Positions 23,901-31,920 of a stretch of DNA of 64,000 nucleotides are shown here, in pieces. The notes beneath the pieces were generated by a model that worked only from the letters and a program-made list of their open reading frames with translations, was not told the DNA's origin and did no database searches. The translations under genes and the position numbers were made by a program. Each line of letters begins with the position of its first letter. Within the stretch, counting starts at the first letter, position 1. Origin of the DNA: Notospermus geniculatus (Eukaryota > Nemertea > Pilidiophora > Heteronemertea > Lineidae); the NCBI GenBank assembly GCA_002633025.1, contig NMRB01000320.1, positions 253,613 through 317,612 of the forward strand. The letters are read 5' to 3'.

Positions 23901-26900
23901 GCTGTACCCTCTAGCGTGTTCCCATACATCTGGTCAATCCCCACTGCCAGTATGATCATTGGAAGGCTCTTCGTCATTGCCAAGCTTCATTAACAGAAAA
24001 TGCTTTAGCCCTACTACGAGTATACTCGTAGCTGGCAATGGGGAGGAGATCAGCGACTACGAGTATAATCGTAGCCGGCAGTCAACGTGTTAACGCTTTC
24101 ATTTGTTTTTCTGTTGCTTACCTTGCACGCTTCACAGACATATGCACCACAATGGAATCCCGAAGACATGTCCCCGCAAACTTTACACAAAACTTTCCGT
24201 ATCTCCTTCTGATAAGTAGTACACTTTGACTTCGTTCTTGGTGATGACTCCAAATTTGAATCAATGGATGATGTACGCTTCCTCTGTTTTCCACTTGCAT
24301 TCGAGTCACACGAATCCAAACTTACACATGCATCACCATCAATAGAATTACTATTGCTACCAGACACAAGACAAGGTGACTGACTTAACAGACCCAAATT
24401 CTGTTTTTCGTGTGTCACACCCCATGGCAATTCATTGCTATACTGATATTTTTCAGATCCTCCATCACAAGGATGCAAATTTTGGGAAATTTGTTCCCGA
24501 CAGTTTTCATTTGTATTCTGTGGTTGCTCCCCCACAGAGTTAGCTTGAGACAACGGTAGCGAAGGCAGGGCAGGGTGCATAAACCGTGGAATGGAAAAAG
24601 TTGATGGATATAATTCATCGCAGTTATTTCCTAATGGGTAATAGTGGCCATTGAAATAACCTGCAGCGTTTCTGTTACATTGTTGCGGATCATAACCCCA
24701 TGGTTCCAACTGGGGTGCCACGAACAGTTGACTCTGTACTGCAGGCTCAGAACCTTGTTTTTGGGAGTTCATAACCTCTCCTTGGGAAACCTGGCCATCT
24801 CGTGCGCAAGGACTTTCCTCAGTATTCACTTCAACATGTGACGCCTGCACACACTTAGTACCGGTACATGACTGCATAGTTGACTCCAGTTGACAAATTG
24901 AGTCTTCAGTTCTGCTGCCGGAGTTGAGCACCATTTCTGCATCAATGACCAGTGATCTAGGTTGATCCGCTTCCCTGCTCCGAGACTCAGGCATCTGATG
25001 CTCAGATGTCTTACCATCTGTTAGTTCAACATTTTCGCCCTCCCTAGTCGAATGAGAATAGCTATAGCTGCCCGAATTTGCCAAGGCATTTGGTTGTACT
25101 CTCACACTGTCAAATTTCGGAACACCATTCAGAGATCTTGCAGATTCATCAAACGATTTATGCACCATTGACTGTTTAGCATCATTCACATTAGAGTAAC
25201 TTCTAGGTGAAGACATGTTTTTGCCAGATTTTTGGCCATTGCACTGCCAAGTAGATGTACATTGCGACTCATTTGGGCTCCTAACTTTTGCCAAATTTTG
25301 AAAGTGGTTCTGCTGGCTCCTATCACGCTGCTGTTCATCACCTGTCATGCATCTTGGCTGAAGACTCTCCCTGCCGACTGAATGATAGTACTCCTTCCCT
25401 GAGGCACCCAGTGAGGGACACTCCCCTGGAGGTTGCCCCCGACTTAAGTCAATGCCCACCTTCTCGGACTTCTGTGTTGGGCCCAACATTGTCAGCATTT
25501 CATGTGAACTTGATCGTTCTTGAATAAATGCATTGCCCGTAGGATTCTGATCCACAACCCCTGCTACATCACATCCTTCTTCAAGTACCTCACTGTTCCT
25601 TTTATTCGACAAATCGATCATTCCTTTACCATCACACTTGTTGTTAGCCAGAAAAGTCTCTCTTGGGATTAAAGCTGTATCACACTTGGCCATTTTATGA
25701 TCACTGACATCGGTCCTACAGGAATATCCTGAATCAAAGTCACTCTCATTGACTGAAACTATCTGACTGCCAGGCTCTACGCTGTATGGCGTATTTGGTT
25801 CCACATATGGAATTCTTGGTTCAGGACATGGCGTTTTGGGTTCACAACTATCCACAAATTTAGGCATTCTCAGATCAATGACAGGCTTATCAATGTCAGT
25901 ATCATCATAATTCACCTCAACCTCACTTGAATTCTTGGCCAATTCAAGACTATTCACTTGTGAACCAATGCTCTCTGGTGGCTCGAGACTCTGGGGTGAA
26001 TGAGGTTCAACACTACGTACAGCTGCAAACGGAGAATGTACCTCACCACCATAAGGCATCTGCGGTCCATTTCTCTGACCTGCAGACTTTGGAGGAGTGT
26101 GAGAATTGATGTTTATTTTTGGATCACTACAGTGAGTTTGTGGTGGATCACCACGAACTATCCTTGGTACAGCGCAGTGTATTTTCGGCCCTCTGTGGAG
26201 TGTTTCGTGCTCACTGTATGACATCCGTCGACCATCAGAAGGTGTACGTAGTTCACCATATCGAGTCCTTAAATTGCCATCTTGAGTTTGAGTTTCACTT
26301 GATGGAGTTGGTGGATTACTGTGTGGGGTTGGTGGATCACTGTACGGAGTTCGTGGTTCACTGAATGATGGAGTCTGTGGATCACTAAATGAGGTCCGGT
26401 GTTCACTGTAAGGAGTCCGGGGATCACTGTATGGAGTCCTTGGATCACTGTATGGAGTTCTTGGATCACTGTATGGAGTCCTTGGATCACTAAATGGAGT
26501 CCGTGGACCACTGTATGGAGTCCATGGATCACTGTGCGGGGTCTGGGGATCACTGCGCGGAGTCCATGGATCACTGTATGGTGTTGATGGGTCACTGTAT
26601 GGGGTTCGTGGTTCACAGAATGGAGTACGTGATTCACTACCTGGTGTTCTAGGATCAAAATTTAAAGAGGTCTTTGGTTCACTAAAACGATCATTACTAA
26701 CAGGTGACCAGGGATCAAAGAGGGCAATTCGGCTTTTGTTTTCATTTGATGCCCTGGCATAGCCGTTCTCTTGCCTACTGTTGACTGTTTTAGCACTTGA
26801 TGGCTGGTGATCTTGTACTGTGGGTAGACATCTTGGTAATTTTTGGCTACTAACATGGTGCATGTCCTCATCTTGGGTATCTGAATCACCGGATACTTGT

Positions 26901-27325
26901 GTGAACTTCCGGCGATGTCGGAATTTTTTATGAATGTGTCTGTCAATATGGTCTGTATTAGTGTCTGTTGATATAATATCTGTCGGCAGAGTAGCATCTA
27001 GGGGAATGCTCCAAAGGGTCTGCGATTCCTTCTCCTCGGTATTCGTACTAGAACTATCGGATGAGTAATTGCTTTCCCTTCTTTCTGCCAACAGTGACTT
27101 TTTCTCCGTAATTTCCCACTCATGCCTATTCGTTGAATTTTTCTTCTGTGATTCGAATCTATAACCATTTCGGTGGGTAGGTGGTGAAAGTGGTAACAGT
27201 GGTAATTTCAAAGAGTGTTGTGGTGACAAAACAGGTTGTTTCCCTCCAGAGGGTGGGCTAAACGGACTAGATGAATTCTGCATTTCAATTGATGTTCTGA
27301 TTCCTTTCCACTGACGTCAAAGAAA
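11757..27325 (-). CDS. Nuclear receptor with two DNA-binding domains (2DBD-NR), whole locus
   Basis: This gene encodes a ligand-regulated-type transcription factor expected in the nucleus. Coding exons, 5' to 3' on the minus strand: 24122-27283, 22547-22691, 21726-21838, 21109-21256, 19774-20063, 17950-18064, about 17262-17389, 13446-13526 and 11757-11953. A short 5'UTR piece (27284-27325) precedes the start. Splice phases agree across every junction except between 17262 and 13526, where one or more exons (ligand-domain helices 6-8) are missing from my reading. The order is a 1,032-residue N-terminal region, zinc-finger pair 1 (P-box CEACKK), an 18-residue linker, zinc-finger pair 2 (P-box CEGCKG), hinge and ligand-binding domain. 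CEACKK in the first domain and CEGCKG in the second is, from memory, the pattern of 2DBD receptors first described in schistosomes. The total is about 1,450 residues, far longer than most receptors. Family call very likely; ligand and targets unknown. Confidence 0.93.
12104..12300 (+). mobile_element. tRNA-derived SINE-like element, plus orientation
   Basis: The head has box A (TGGCCTTGTGGTTAAGGCG) and box B (GGGTTCGAATC) spaced like a tRNA with a long variable arm, without a good acceptor-stem closure. About 110 bp of unrelated body follows. A functional tRNA gene is unlikely because no clear cloverleaf with anticodon arm forms. Confidence 0.6.
13140..13428. mobile_element. piggyBac-like MITE with TTAA flanks; copy 2 at 23791-24093
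   Basis: Flanked by TTAA on both sides (13140-13143, 13425-13428). Inverted ends read CACGTTCACTGCCG and CGGCAGTCAACGTG. TTAA target duplication with such ends fits the piggyBac superfamily. It lies between the last two receptor introns. Confidence 0.8.
13446..13526 (-). CDS. 2DBD-NR exon: ligand-binding domain helix 9
   Basis: Bounded by TTTTTCAG and GAAA|GTAAG, this 81-bp exon (phase 1 to phase 1) encodes [15 protein letters not shown], then [12 protein letters not shown]. It fits the region after helix 8 and helix 9, where other receptors read P-G-L-x(n)-V-E-x-L-Q-E...L-x-x-Y. The incoming phase shows that an exon ending in phase 1 must precede it. Confidence 0.82.
14605..14705 (-). CDS. 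Possible 2DBD-NR ligand-domain exon (tentative)
   Basis: A TAG acceptor at 14706 opens a phase-0 frame reading [20 protein letters not shown] and on to an N-T-E-I-D segment. It matches the incoming phase required after exon 7 and loosely resembles the helix-7 region of receptor ligand domains. Possible donors are near 14605 (GAT|GTACCT) and 14663 (TAT|GTAAGG). The latter would restore the phase needed by the next exon but makes a very short exon. A helix-8 segment was not found. This could also be chance or part of a repeat. Confidence 0.25.
14793..15244. mobile_element. TA-flanked inverted-repeat element, 448 bp
   Basis: Ends CCGTAAAGCGAAATAT and ATATTTCGCTTTACGG are perfect inverted repeats flanked by TA on both sides, as in Tc1/mariner-type insertions. 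Inner words TTCGCGGGGA/TCCCCG and ATTCTCGCG also pair. Open frames of up to 109 residues inside are not recognised. Confidence 0.78.
15614..15991. mobile_element. Near-complete 370-bp palindrome with TTAA flanks
   Basis: Left end TTAAAGGGAGACATGCG and right end CGCATGTCTCCCTTTAA; arms of about 170 bp remain paired through CCCGGCGGGCAC, CACGGTGACACTACG and AGATACGT to a centre at GAGCTCATGAATTTATGAGC (about 15797). TTAA flanks suggest a piggyBac-type transposition. Non-coding. Confidence 0.88.
16028..16260. mobile_element. MITE with AGCAGCACACCAGG ends; relative at 61397-61602
   Basis: Ends AGCAGCACACCAGG...ATATCGCA and GATATCGCCTGCTGTGCTGC are inverted. The related copy at 61397-61602 shares interior words such as CGCTGGACAG and TGTCCAGCGC in opposite orientation. 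The second copy lies within an intron of the kinase-like gene. Confidence 0.78.
17262..17389 (-). CDS. 2DBD-NR exon 7: ligand-binding domain helices 4-5 (3' end uncertain)
   Basis: The exon completes Gly and continues [16 protein letters not shown], the expected helix 4-5 signature. It then reads on as [20 protein letters not shown], which resembles helix 5 and the beta-turn of ROR or EcR-type receptors. The single N at 17260 falls exactly where a donor GT would be if the exon ends at 17262. An alternative, weak donor is CAC|GTGGAA at 17313. Just downstream is a poly-G tract and what may be a transposon module, so the assembly here is unreliable. Confidence 0.7.
17620..17850. mobile_element. 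Fold-back repeat family, three copies (17620-17850, 27790-28000, 45412-45660)
   Basis: Shared words are GACAGTCTA, AAGTGACAG or GACACTTTCC, ATTTCAATGGCTGAAATG, AACAGTAGCAGAT and CGGGTTTTCCTA at the ends. Each copy folds on itself with ends of the type GTGAGGC...TAGGAAAACCC. The copy at 45412-45660 is in opposite orientation and lies in an IARS2 intron. Confidence 0.75.
17950..18064 (-). CDS. 2DBD-NR exon 6: ligand-binding domain helix 3
   Basis: The exon encodes [16 protein letters not shown], then [19 protein letters not shown]. The segment [10 protein letters not shown] (completed by the next exon) matches the ligand-domain signature region at helices 3-4, normally FAKxxPGF. It starts in phase 0 at a CAG acceptor and ends in phase 1 at CCAG|GTGGG. 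Confidence 0.88.
18196..18490. mobile_element. MITE with CRE-like core, in a receptor intron
   Basis: Inverted ends TTAAAAAGCCCCACTGTATT and AATACAGTGGGGCTTTAA, with TTAA-type flanks. The interior has three GACGTCA/TGACGTC words within about 40 bp (about 18250-18290). Confidence 0.8.
19774..20063 (-). CDS. 2DBD-NR exon 5: C-terminal extension and hinge
   Basis: The exon enters in phase 1 and starts [13 protein letters not shown], a classic receptor C-terminal extension after DBD 2. A proline- and serine-rich hinge follows, including V-K-K-E-P, which fits the psi-K-x-E sumoylation consensus. The last part ([16 protein letters not shown]) begins the first ligand-domain helices. It ends in phase 0 at AAAG|GTAAGG. 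Confidence 0.88.
21109..21256 (-). CDS. 2DBD-NR exon 4: second zinc finger of DBD 2
   Basis: The exon starts with G-F-F-R-R-T-I, giving the common P-box CEGCKG. The zinc ligands are complete (CSKGGNC, then ACKYC), followed by [13 protein letters not shown]. It ends in phase 1 at GATG|GTAAG. Sequence is closer to typical single-DBD receptors than DBD 1 is, so this is probably the DBD that corresponds to that of ordinary receptors. Confidence 0.93.
21541..21707. mobile_element. pogo/Tigger-like fragment
   Basis: Read on the minus strand, the right end is CAGTCCCCCCTCGCTATTAC followed by GAACCC. This resembles pogo-type ends (CAGTxxxCCCTCGCTATxCGAA). The left part repeats TTACGAAC words (ATTACGAACTCC, ATATTACGAACCC). 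No transposase frame. Confidence 0.55.
21726..21838 (-). CDS. 2DBD-NR exon 3: linker and first zinc finger of DBD 2
   Basis: The exon enters in phase 1 and encodes a short linker ([16 protein letters not shown]), then a second zinc module: [18 protein letters not shown]. It ends in phase 0 at AAG|GTAGG, the same position in the finger and the same phase as the end of exon 1. That suggests the second DBD arose by duplication of a two-exon unit. Only about 18 residues separate the end of DBD 1 from the first cysteine of DBD 2. Confidence 0.92.
22547..22691 (-). CDS. 2DBD-NR exon 2: second zinc finger of DBD 1
   Basis: The exon starts in phase 0 with K-F-F-I-R-S, completing the P-box CEACKK begun at the end of exon 1. 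All four zinc ligands of the second module are present (C-x5-C-x9-C-x2-C, in YVCSKNKTC and QCQYC), followed by [10 protein letters not shown]. This matches the core of a functional receptor DBD. It ends with one base of a Gly codon at CCAG|GTGAG. The exon pair shows that DBD 1 is complete, not a remnant. Confidence 0.92.
22926..23055. mobile_element. Fold-back element in receptor intron 1
   Basis: GATTTTGGCTTGAGACGGGG and its complement close a hairpin with arms of about 55 bp containing TTGCGTTTCCTTGCG and CGCAAGGGAACGC. Hairpin loop near 22990. Non-coding. Confidence 0.85.
23791..24093. mobile_element. piggyBac-like MITE, copy 2, next to receptor exon 1 donor
   Basis: Ends AACACGTTCGCTGCCG and CCGGCAGTCAACGTGTTAA match the copy at 13140-13428. 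The right TTAA (24090-24093) is only 27 bp from the GT donor of the receptor's first coding exon (24120-24121). The left TTAA has decayed. Confidence 0.78.
24122..27283 (-). CDS. 2DBD-NR coding exon 1: long N-terminal domain plus first zinc finger
   Basis: One 3,162-bp exon encodes 1,054 residues. The start ATG (27281-27283) is supported by an in-frame TGA 36 nt upstream within the same exon and by a plausible acceptor at 27325/27326. Residues 1-1032 are low-complexity, rich in Ser, Pro, Asp, Glu and Gln, as expected for a disordered AF-1 transactivation region. A heptad array fills about residues 211-330, and a degenerate Pro-Glu-Pro repeat fills about 480-504. The last 22 residues (1033-1054) hold the first zinc module: CKVC, then SSGFH, then CEACK. 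The exon ends in phase 0 at a clean AAG|GTAAG donor. This is unusually long for a single receptor coding exon. Confidence 0.92.
25772..25846 (-). repeat. Second, degenerate Pro-Glu-Pro repeat in the receptor N-terminus
   Basis: Residues about 480-504 read as units of the type [25 protein letters not shown]. These keep the period and the T-P/E-P pattern of the main heptad array about 150 residues upstream. The segment looks like a decayed outlier of the same array. No function is inferred beyond the same disordered, phosphorylatable character. Confidence 0.6.
26295..26653 (-). repeat. Coding 21-bp tandem array: RTPYSDP heptads in the receptor N-terminus
   Basis: About 17 consecutive 7-residue units with consensus R-T-P-Y-S-D-P occupy residues 211-330 of the receptor. 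The 21-bp DNA unit keeps the frame. Position 1 varies (R, W, S, Q, P); T2 and P3 are nearly invariant; Y4 alternates with F or H; S5 and P7 are well kept. The central four units are almost identical at DNA level, which suggests recent expansion or homogenisation; the flanking units are degenerate. The unit offers T-P, Y and S-D phospho-acceptor sites and resembles the RNA polymerase II C-terminal heptad in period and composition, though not in exact sequence. Confidence 0.9.
27284..27325 (-). other. 2DBD-NR 5'UTR portion of the start-codon exon
   Basis: A TTTACAG acceptor on the minus strand opens the exon 42 nt before the ATG. The stretch contains an in-frame TGA and a CRE-like TGACGTCA-type core (GACGTCA), so translation cannot start further upstream in this frame. 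The untranslated first exon and promoter were not identified. Confidence 0.55.
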
Positions 27326-29842
27326 CTGTAAAGATAAGAATGAATAAAGATAAGAATGAATAAGCTTGTGAATTCAATAGTTAAGTCAGAGTAATGGGTT
27401 TTGTCAGGATAATGTGAGTCCCTGAAACAGAAAAGAAGATTGCAGAGTGCAGGAGCAGATCCAAGGGGGGTGCAACTGGCGCACGCCGCCCTTTCGGCCA
27501 ACAAATCTGTAAAATTGACCGTGAAATTCTGAAATTTGGAGCAAATCATTGAAATTCACCGCAGATTTTAATGCATGTTTCTAGCACAGTGCGCCCCCTC
27601 TTTCCCAAAATCCTGGTTCCGCCACTGGAGTGCACTGAAAGAGAAAGATAACTTAGTTCAGTTCAACCTCTTTGACTGGTGTGAATCAAAAATGTTGATA
27701 AAGAGTAAAACTTTTGAATGATTCAATATATCAGAGTGAAAATCTGCATATAGCATAAAACAGTATTATGCCATCTCTGGTATCAATTGTGAGACAGTCT
27801 ATGAAAACCATCAGATGTCACACTTTAGGAAAGTGACAGCCACGGTGAACCCACACATTTCAATGGCTGAAATGAATTTCATAACAGGTAAACAGTAGCA
27901 GATCAAAATGCACAGGTTAGCTGCCAGCCCTTGTCGATTGCAGCAACATCCGACGGGTTTTCCTACATGTATACCGTGCCTCACAATTACACACAACACA
28001 GTCTCTAACAAATTTGTCATAAAAACTCAACTGGTTTCACAAAGAAGCGAATACTAGTTCACCATGTCAAGATGTTCCTACCCCTCCCCCTGCTTCTTCC
28101 TCAGACCATTCCCTTCGCTTAGATTAGAAACATGAGAGGGTATAGCAAAGAATCAGTAAACGCTGAAAACATAGAATAGCATATCATTTCCTCCCAACAA
28201 CCACAAATATTATTTCCTGACATTTTCTGCTGTCACCAATGAGGATAATGCCACTAATTACATGAAGTTAATATACCTACATGTAATTTAAATCGGGTAT
28301 CAACCGTGGGTGACATCCTACCTGCTAGTGCAGTGACTTGAGATACCTACTGAATTATATAGGCTGACGTTGGTATCCTTACTGCTTACAGCTAACTGAG
28401 ACGTGAATGACTGATTGTAAGACACTATTTGAAAGGCTACTGAAATGAACCTATGGCAGACATGTAATAATCTCTTCAGATATCAAAATTTTGAGAATTG
28501 CCAGACTAATGTCATGCTATAGTCCACTTTTTCAAATTCATGTGTGACCCTATTCCGAATGGTCTATGCCATTTAACCCTGACTTCTCTTATCTATATGA
28601 TAACTTTTAAATTAAAGTATCATCATTGAACATACATAACGTAGGTCATACGATTTTTTTTAGAGACACAAGGACAAACAACTACATCAAGGGTATAGAG
28701 GCCATGTGATAACAGTGAAGTAGGCCTACCTCTGACCCAAACATTTCTGATACGATAATTAAAAATGCCAGCTGAAATATTTGATTAACTGTTGAACAAT
28801 TAGGCAAAAACAGCAGATATGCAGATATCATCAAATCTGAAAGAAACTTGAAGTATCTTTTTGCTCACCTTCTTTCAACACAGACCAAGCAGGGGTAATG
28901 ACACTCCTCCATGATACAATTTTTGGAACTCGCACAATTGACTGAAGACAACAAGAAACACAACCACGCGCAGACAAGAGACAATGAACAAATAGGTAAT
29001 ATCATCATGACACGTGTCCTACCAAGCCAAACTGGTCAAAAGCAGATCACCAACTGCAAATATCATGTGTGGCCCAGTTCAGAATCAGAGGGCTAGCATG
29101 TATGTGTGATATTTATCAAGTATTATAAATGCATAATTCAGATCCTTGTCATACATAGGCTCTCAGAGATACCTTTTCAATTTGTTTAGATAGGCATCCT
29201 CAAACAAATATTCACTCAATGAAAATGCATGCATGTGCAGTATTCATCAGCTTTGTTGATCGTGTTACAACAATGAACATCTGAAGCTCTTATCTCAGCT
29301 AATTCATGAAATGTACCTGACATAGGAACTGAAATCATTGTCATTATCCCAAGTACATGCAGTGCACTTTCTGAAAGTGTATTCATTATGTCGATTTCAC
29401 GGCTTCATCAATATTCTGTGCCTAGGCAACCTTCGGCTCATACCTGCTGTTGTGATTACTAGTATTGAGACCTTTCACCCATCATCCATTACATTTAAAT
29501 CCCTTAAGACACCGCAGACCTAATGTGCCAGATAGTTCCCATAAAATCCGGGAACAGATAAGGAGAAAATTGTGTATTCCAGGCGGATAAATGCTCCGAC
29601 TGAATTAAAAATATCCAACACAAAGGCAAATGTGTAGTGTTTATTAGTGCGAACATTGAATTTGATGATTTGTTGTATAGCAAATATGTGTTCGAATTTT
29701 TCAAATCGAGCAAAAAATAATTATTTTAGGAACCAATTTTTTGCTACAATAAACAGTACGGCTAAAAATAGAGCCCAGGGATTAACAGAACAATAGCTGC
29801 AGTTGTGGAGGGTCGGTATTTCTGGATCAAGATCTCTAATGG

Positions 29843-30103
29843 GTGGCGTCCACTAGAGCGCCGACAACATTTTAAGGAAAAAGGGTTGCAGAAGCAAATT
29901 GTGTCATTTCGGTATTCTTTCCGCGTCGTCAATGACTATTGGGCATTTTGCCCTCTCCTGAAAGTGCAGAAACGCCAGGAAATGTTTAGCAATGATAAAG
30001 ACAGCGAAAGGAATCTTTCAAGAATATGCAGAGAGGTTGCTGAATGAATGCGGATTTACTAATTTTGCATTGGGTGTCTTGTCCACGCCCTAGTGGACGC
30101 CAG
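29843..30103. mobile_element. Inverted-repeat element, about 260 bp
   Basis: Ends GGTGGCGTCCACTAGAGCG and CGCCCTAGTGGACGCCAGG are inverted. The 80-residue frame inside has no recognisable family. Confidence 0.7.
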
Positions 30104-31732
30104 GTTTGAGGACAAGTTTACCTAATGATTCAAACAACTGCATGCCAGTGTGAGCCCATGTCGGCGAAGTTTCTTCACTTGAGACAAACACACAGCCAAC
30201 AACCGCCCCCAAATCCTTCTGCGTCTAGCAGCGTCAACTTGTGATGGGGAATACGGTCGTTTACTCTTGTTTGCATGTGAGCTATACATCAAACTATATT
30301 GTGTTCAGTATCGGTTCTTATTACCTCAATCAACCATGCATGACCCCACTCATTATCAGTGGAGCCTGGATTACTGTTTTCGACATTATACGGTAATGTT
30401 AGAGGTAACATATTCCTTGCAATAGAAAGAGATACTTACATCATCCAACTGGCAATATCCAATGAAAATACAGAAAATGTCAAAAATGAGGTAGCTTTTT
30501 CTTCATCAGACACCAGAATTTAATGGGGATGGTTCAAGGCAAGCACCATAATCCATGTGACTGTCTCTCATACTGAACTGAGGATCGCAACATGTGACGT
30601 TAGTTTTGATGTGGTAAAGGTGTCGACAAGACGAGACGTCATGCATCCTGAGAATCTGAGGTCATTGCGAGGTGCGGAGCAGTTGTGAAGACCCAGGGTG
30701 GACGTCATGTGACCATGCATTGAATGAGTCACCAGCAACAAAATGAGATGGTTATGACTTTGTTTGTCATGACTGACAACTGTCCCCCCCCCCCAGGCAC
30801 AGGCCCTGTCATCGCCACTTCTGTGACGTACATTTTTATATCAACACCTAATAAGTCTGATCAACTTTCTTCAATAATATGGAGCAGGTGTCATATAAAT
30901 CGAGACCCTAGTTGAGATTTAGACAACATTCCCTCTCACATGTCAGCATGTCATTGCCAATACCTCCGTCTCTAAACATTACAATACAATAATCGTCATA
31001 ATCTTCATTGGTAACACCAGCAAAGATTTCCTCATCCATCTCTTGCAATGGAACACTCAGCCTGAGTTAACAAAACCATCAGCTTGTGGTAGAAGCAATC
31101 AGTGAATAATCCAAGCCAAATTCTTTGGCATGAATCTTGAATCAAAACATCAAGTGGCAACATTTCCAAATTATGATCAATAATGTACTGTTATGAACAC
31201 TTCATCATCAAATGGGATAAATTATAAATCAATTAGAGGACAGATATTGCATAAATTGCATAACCGCCACGTAGCCAGTCGCACAAAAAAACAAGATAGG
31301 CTACCCACCAAAGACTAGAAAGATTCATCAAAAAATAAAGGCGCTAGAGCGCTAACAAACCAAAAGTTTATGGACGTACCACCGTACGGACTAACGCACG
31401 ACAGACCACCACTCAATGACCCCAACCACAGCATAAGCCCTGCTGGGACTTGCGACCAAGCGGGCTAAAAAGGCAGATTTTTTCTCAAAATCAGAAGTCC
31501 ATATAGAATAAGGACCTTGGTGTATTAAAAACACTTGCCAGTAATACCAAGATACCAGCGTGGTTTCAAAAAAAACCTTGCTCAGTCCATAAAGAGTGTC
31601 ATCAAGATACCAAGTGATAAACTGCCTAAAAGCTTATTGATTGCGAGAAACGCATTATTGTGCCTATTAAGACCTGGTAATCTACTTTAATAATTGATGT
31701 GAGCAAAAACAATAATACTGGATTCCAATATG

Positions 31733-31920
31733 TGACCCGCTCTGGCGAAAGTAGGTGCTTGTCGCAAGTGATCATCATTGGTCATCTAGTTTATTCAGCT
31801 ATTATCATGGCTGTCCACTTCTATTGTAAACATTTCAGCTACTGGTCGTAAAGCCGTTAACCCTTTCCTCCACTGCGAGAAGCACCTGCTTTTTGCTGGA
31901 GCGGGTCGCCATATTGGTGA
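31733..31920. mobile_element. MITE with TGTGACCC ends; second copy at 41763-41970
   Basis: Ends TGTGACCCGCTCTGGCGAAA and TTTTGCTGGAGCGGGTC; inner words GTGCTTGTCGCAA and GCGAGAAGCACC pair. The copy at 41763-41970 has the same layout (CACCCGCTCAGGC, GGATCGGGTCACA). Members of the family carry words such as GACCAATGATGATCACTTGC in common. Confidence 0.75.

Noticed and set aside
26295-26653. RNA polymerase II largest-subunit CTD gene
   Set aside because: The heptads are in the same open exon as a receptor zinc finger, and the consensus differs from YSPTSPS.
26119-26658. Repetitive open frames in other frames over the heptad array (V-H-H/T-V-I and S-P-W-I-T-V-W types)
   Set aside because: They are shadows of the 21-bp coding repeat; only the minus frame that joins the zinc fingers has splice support.
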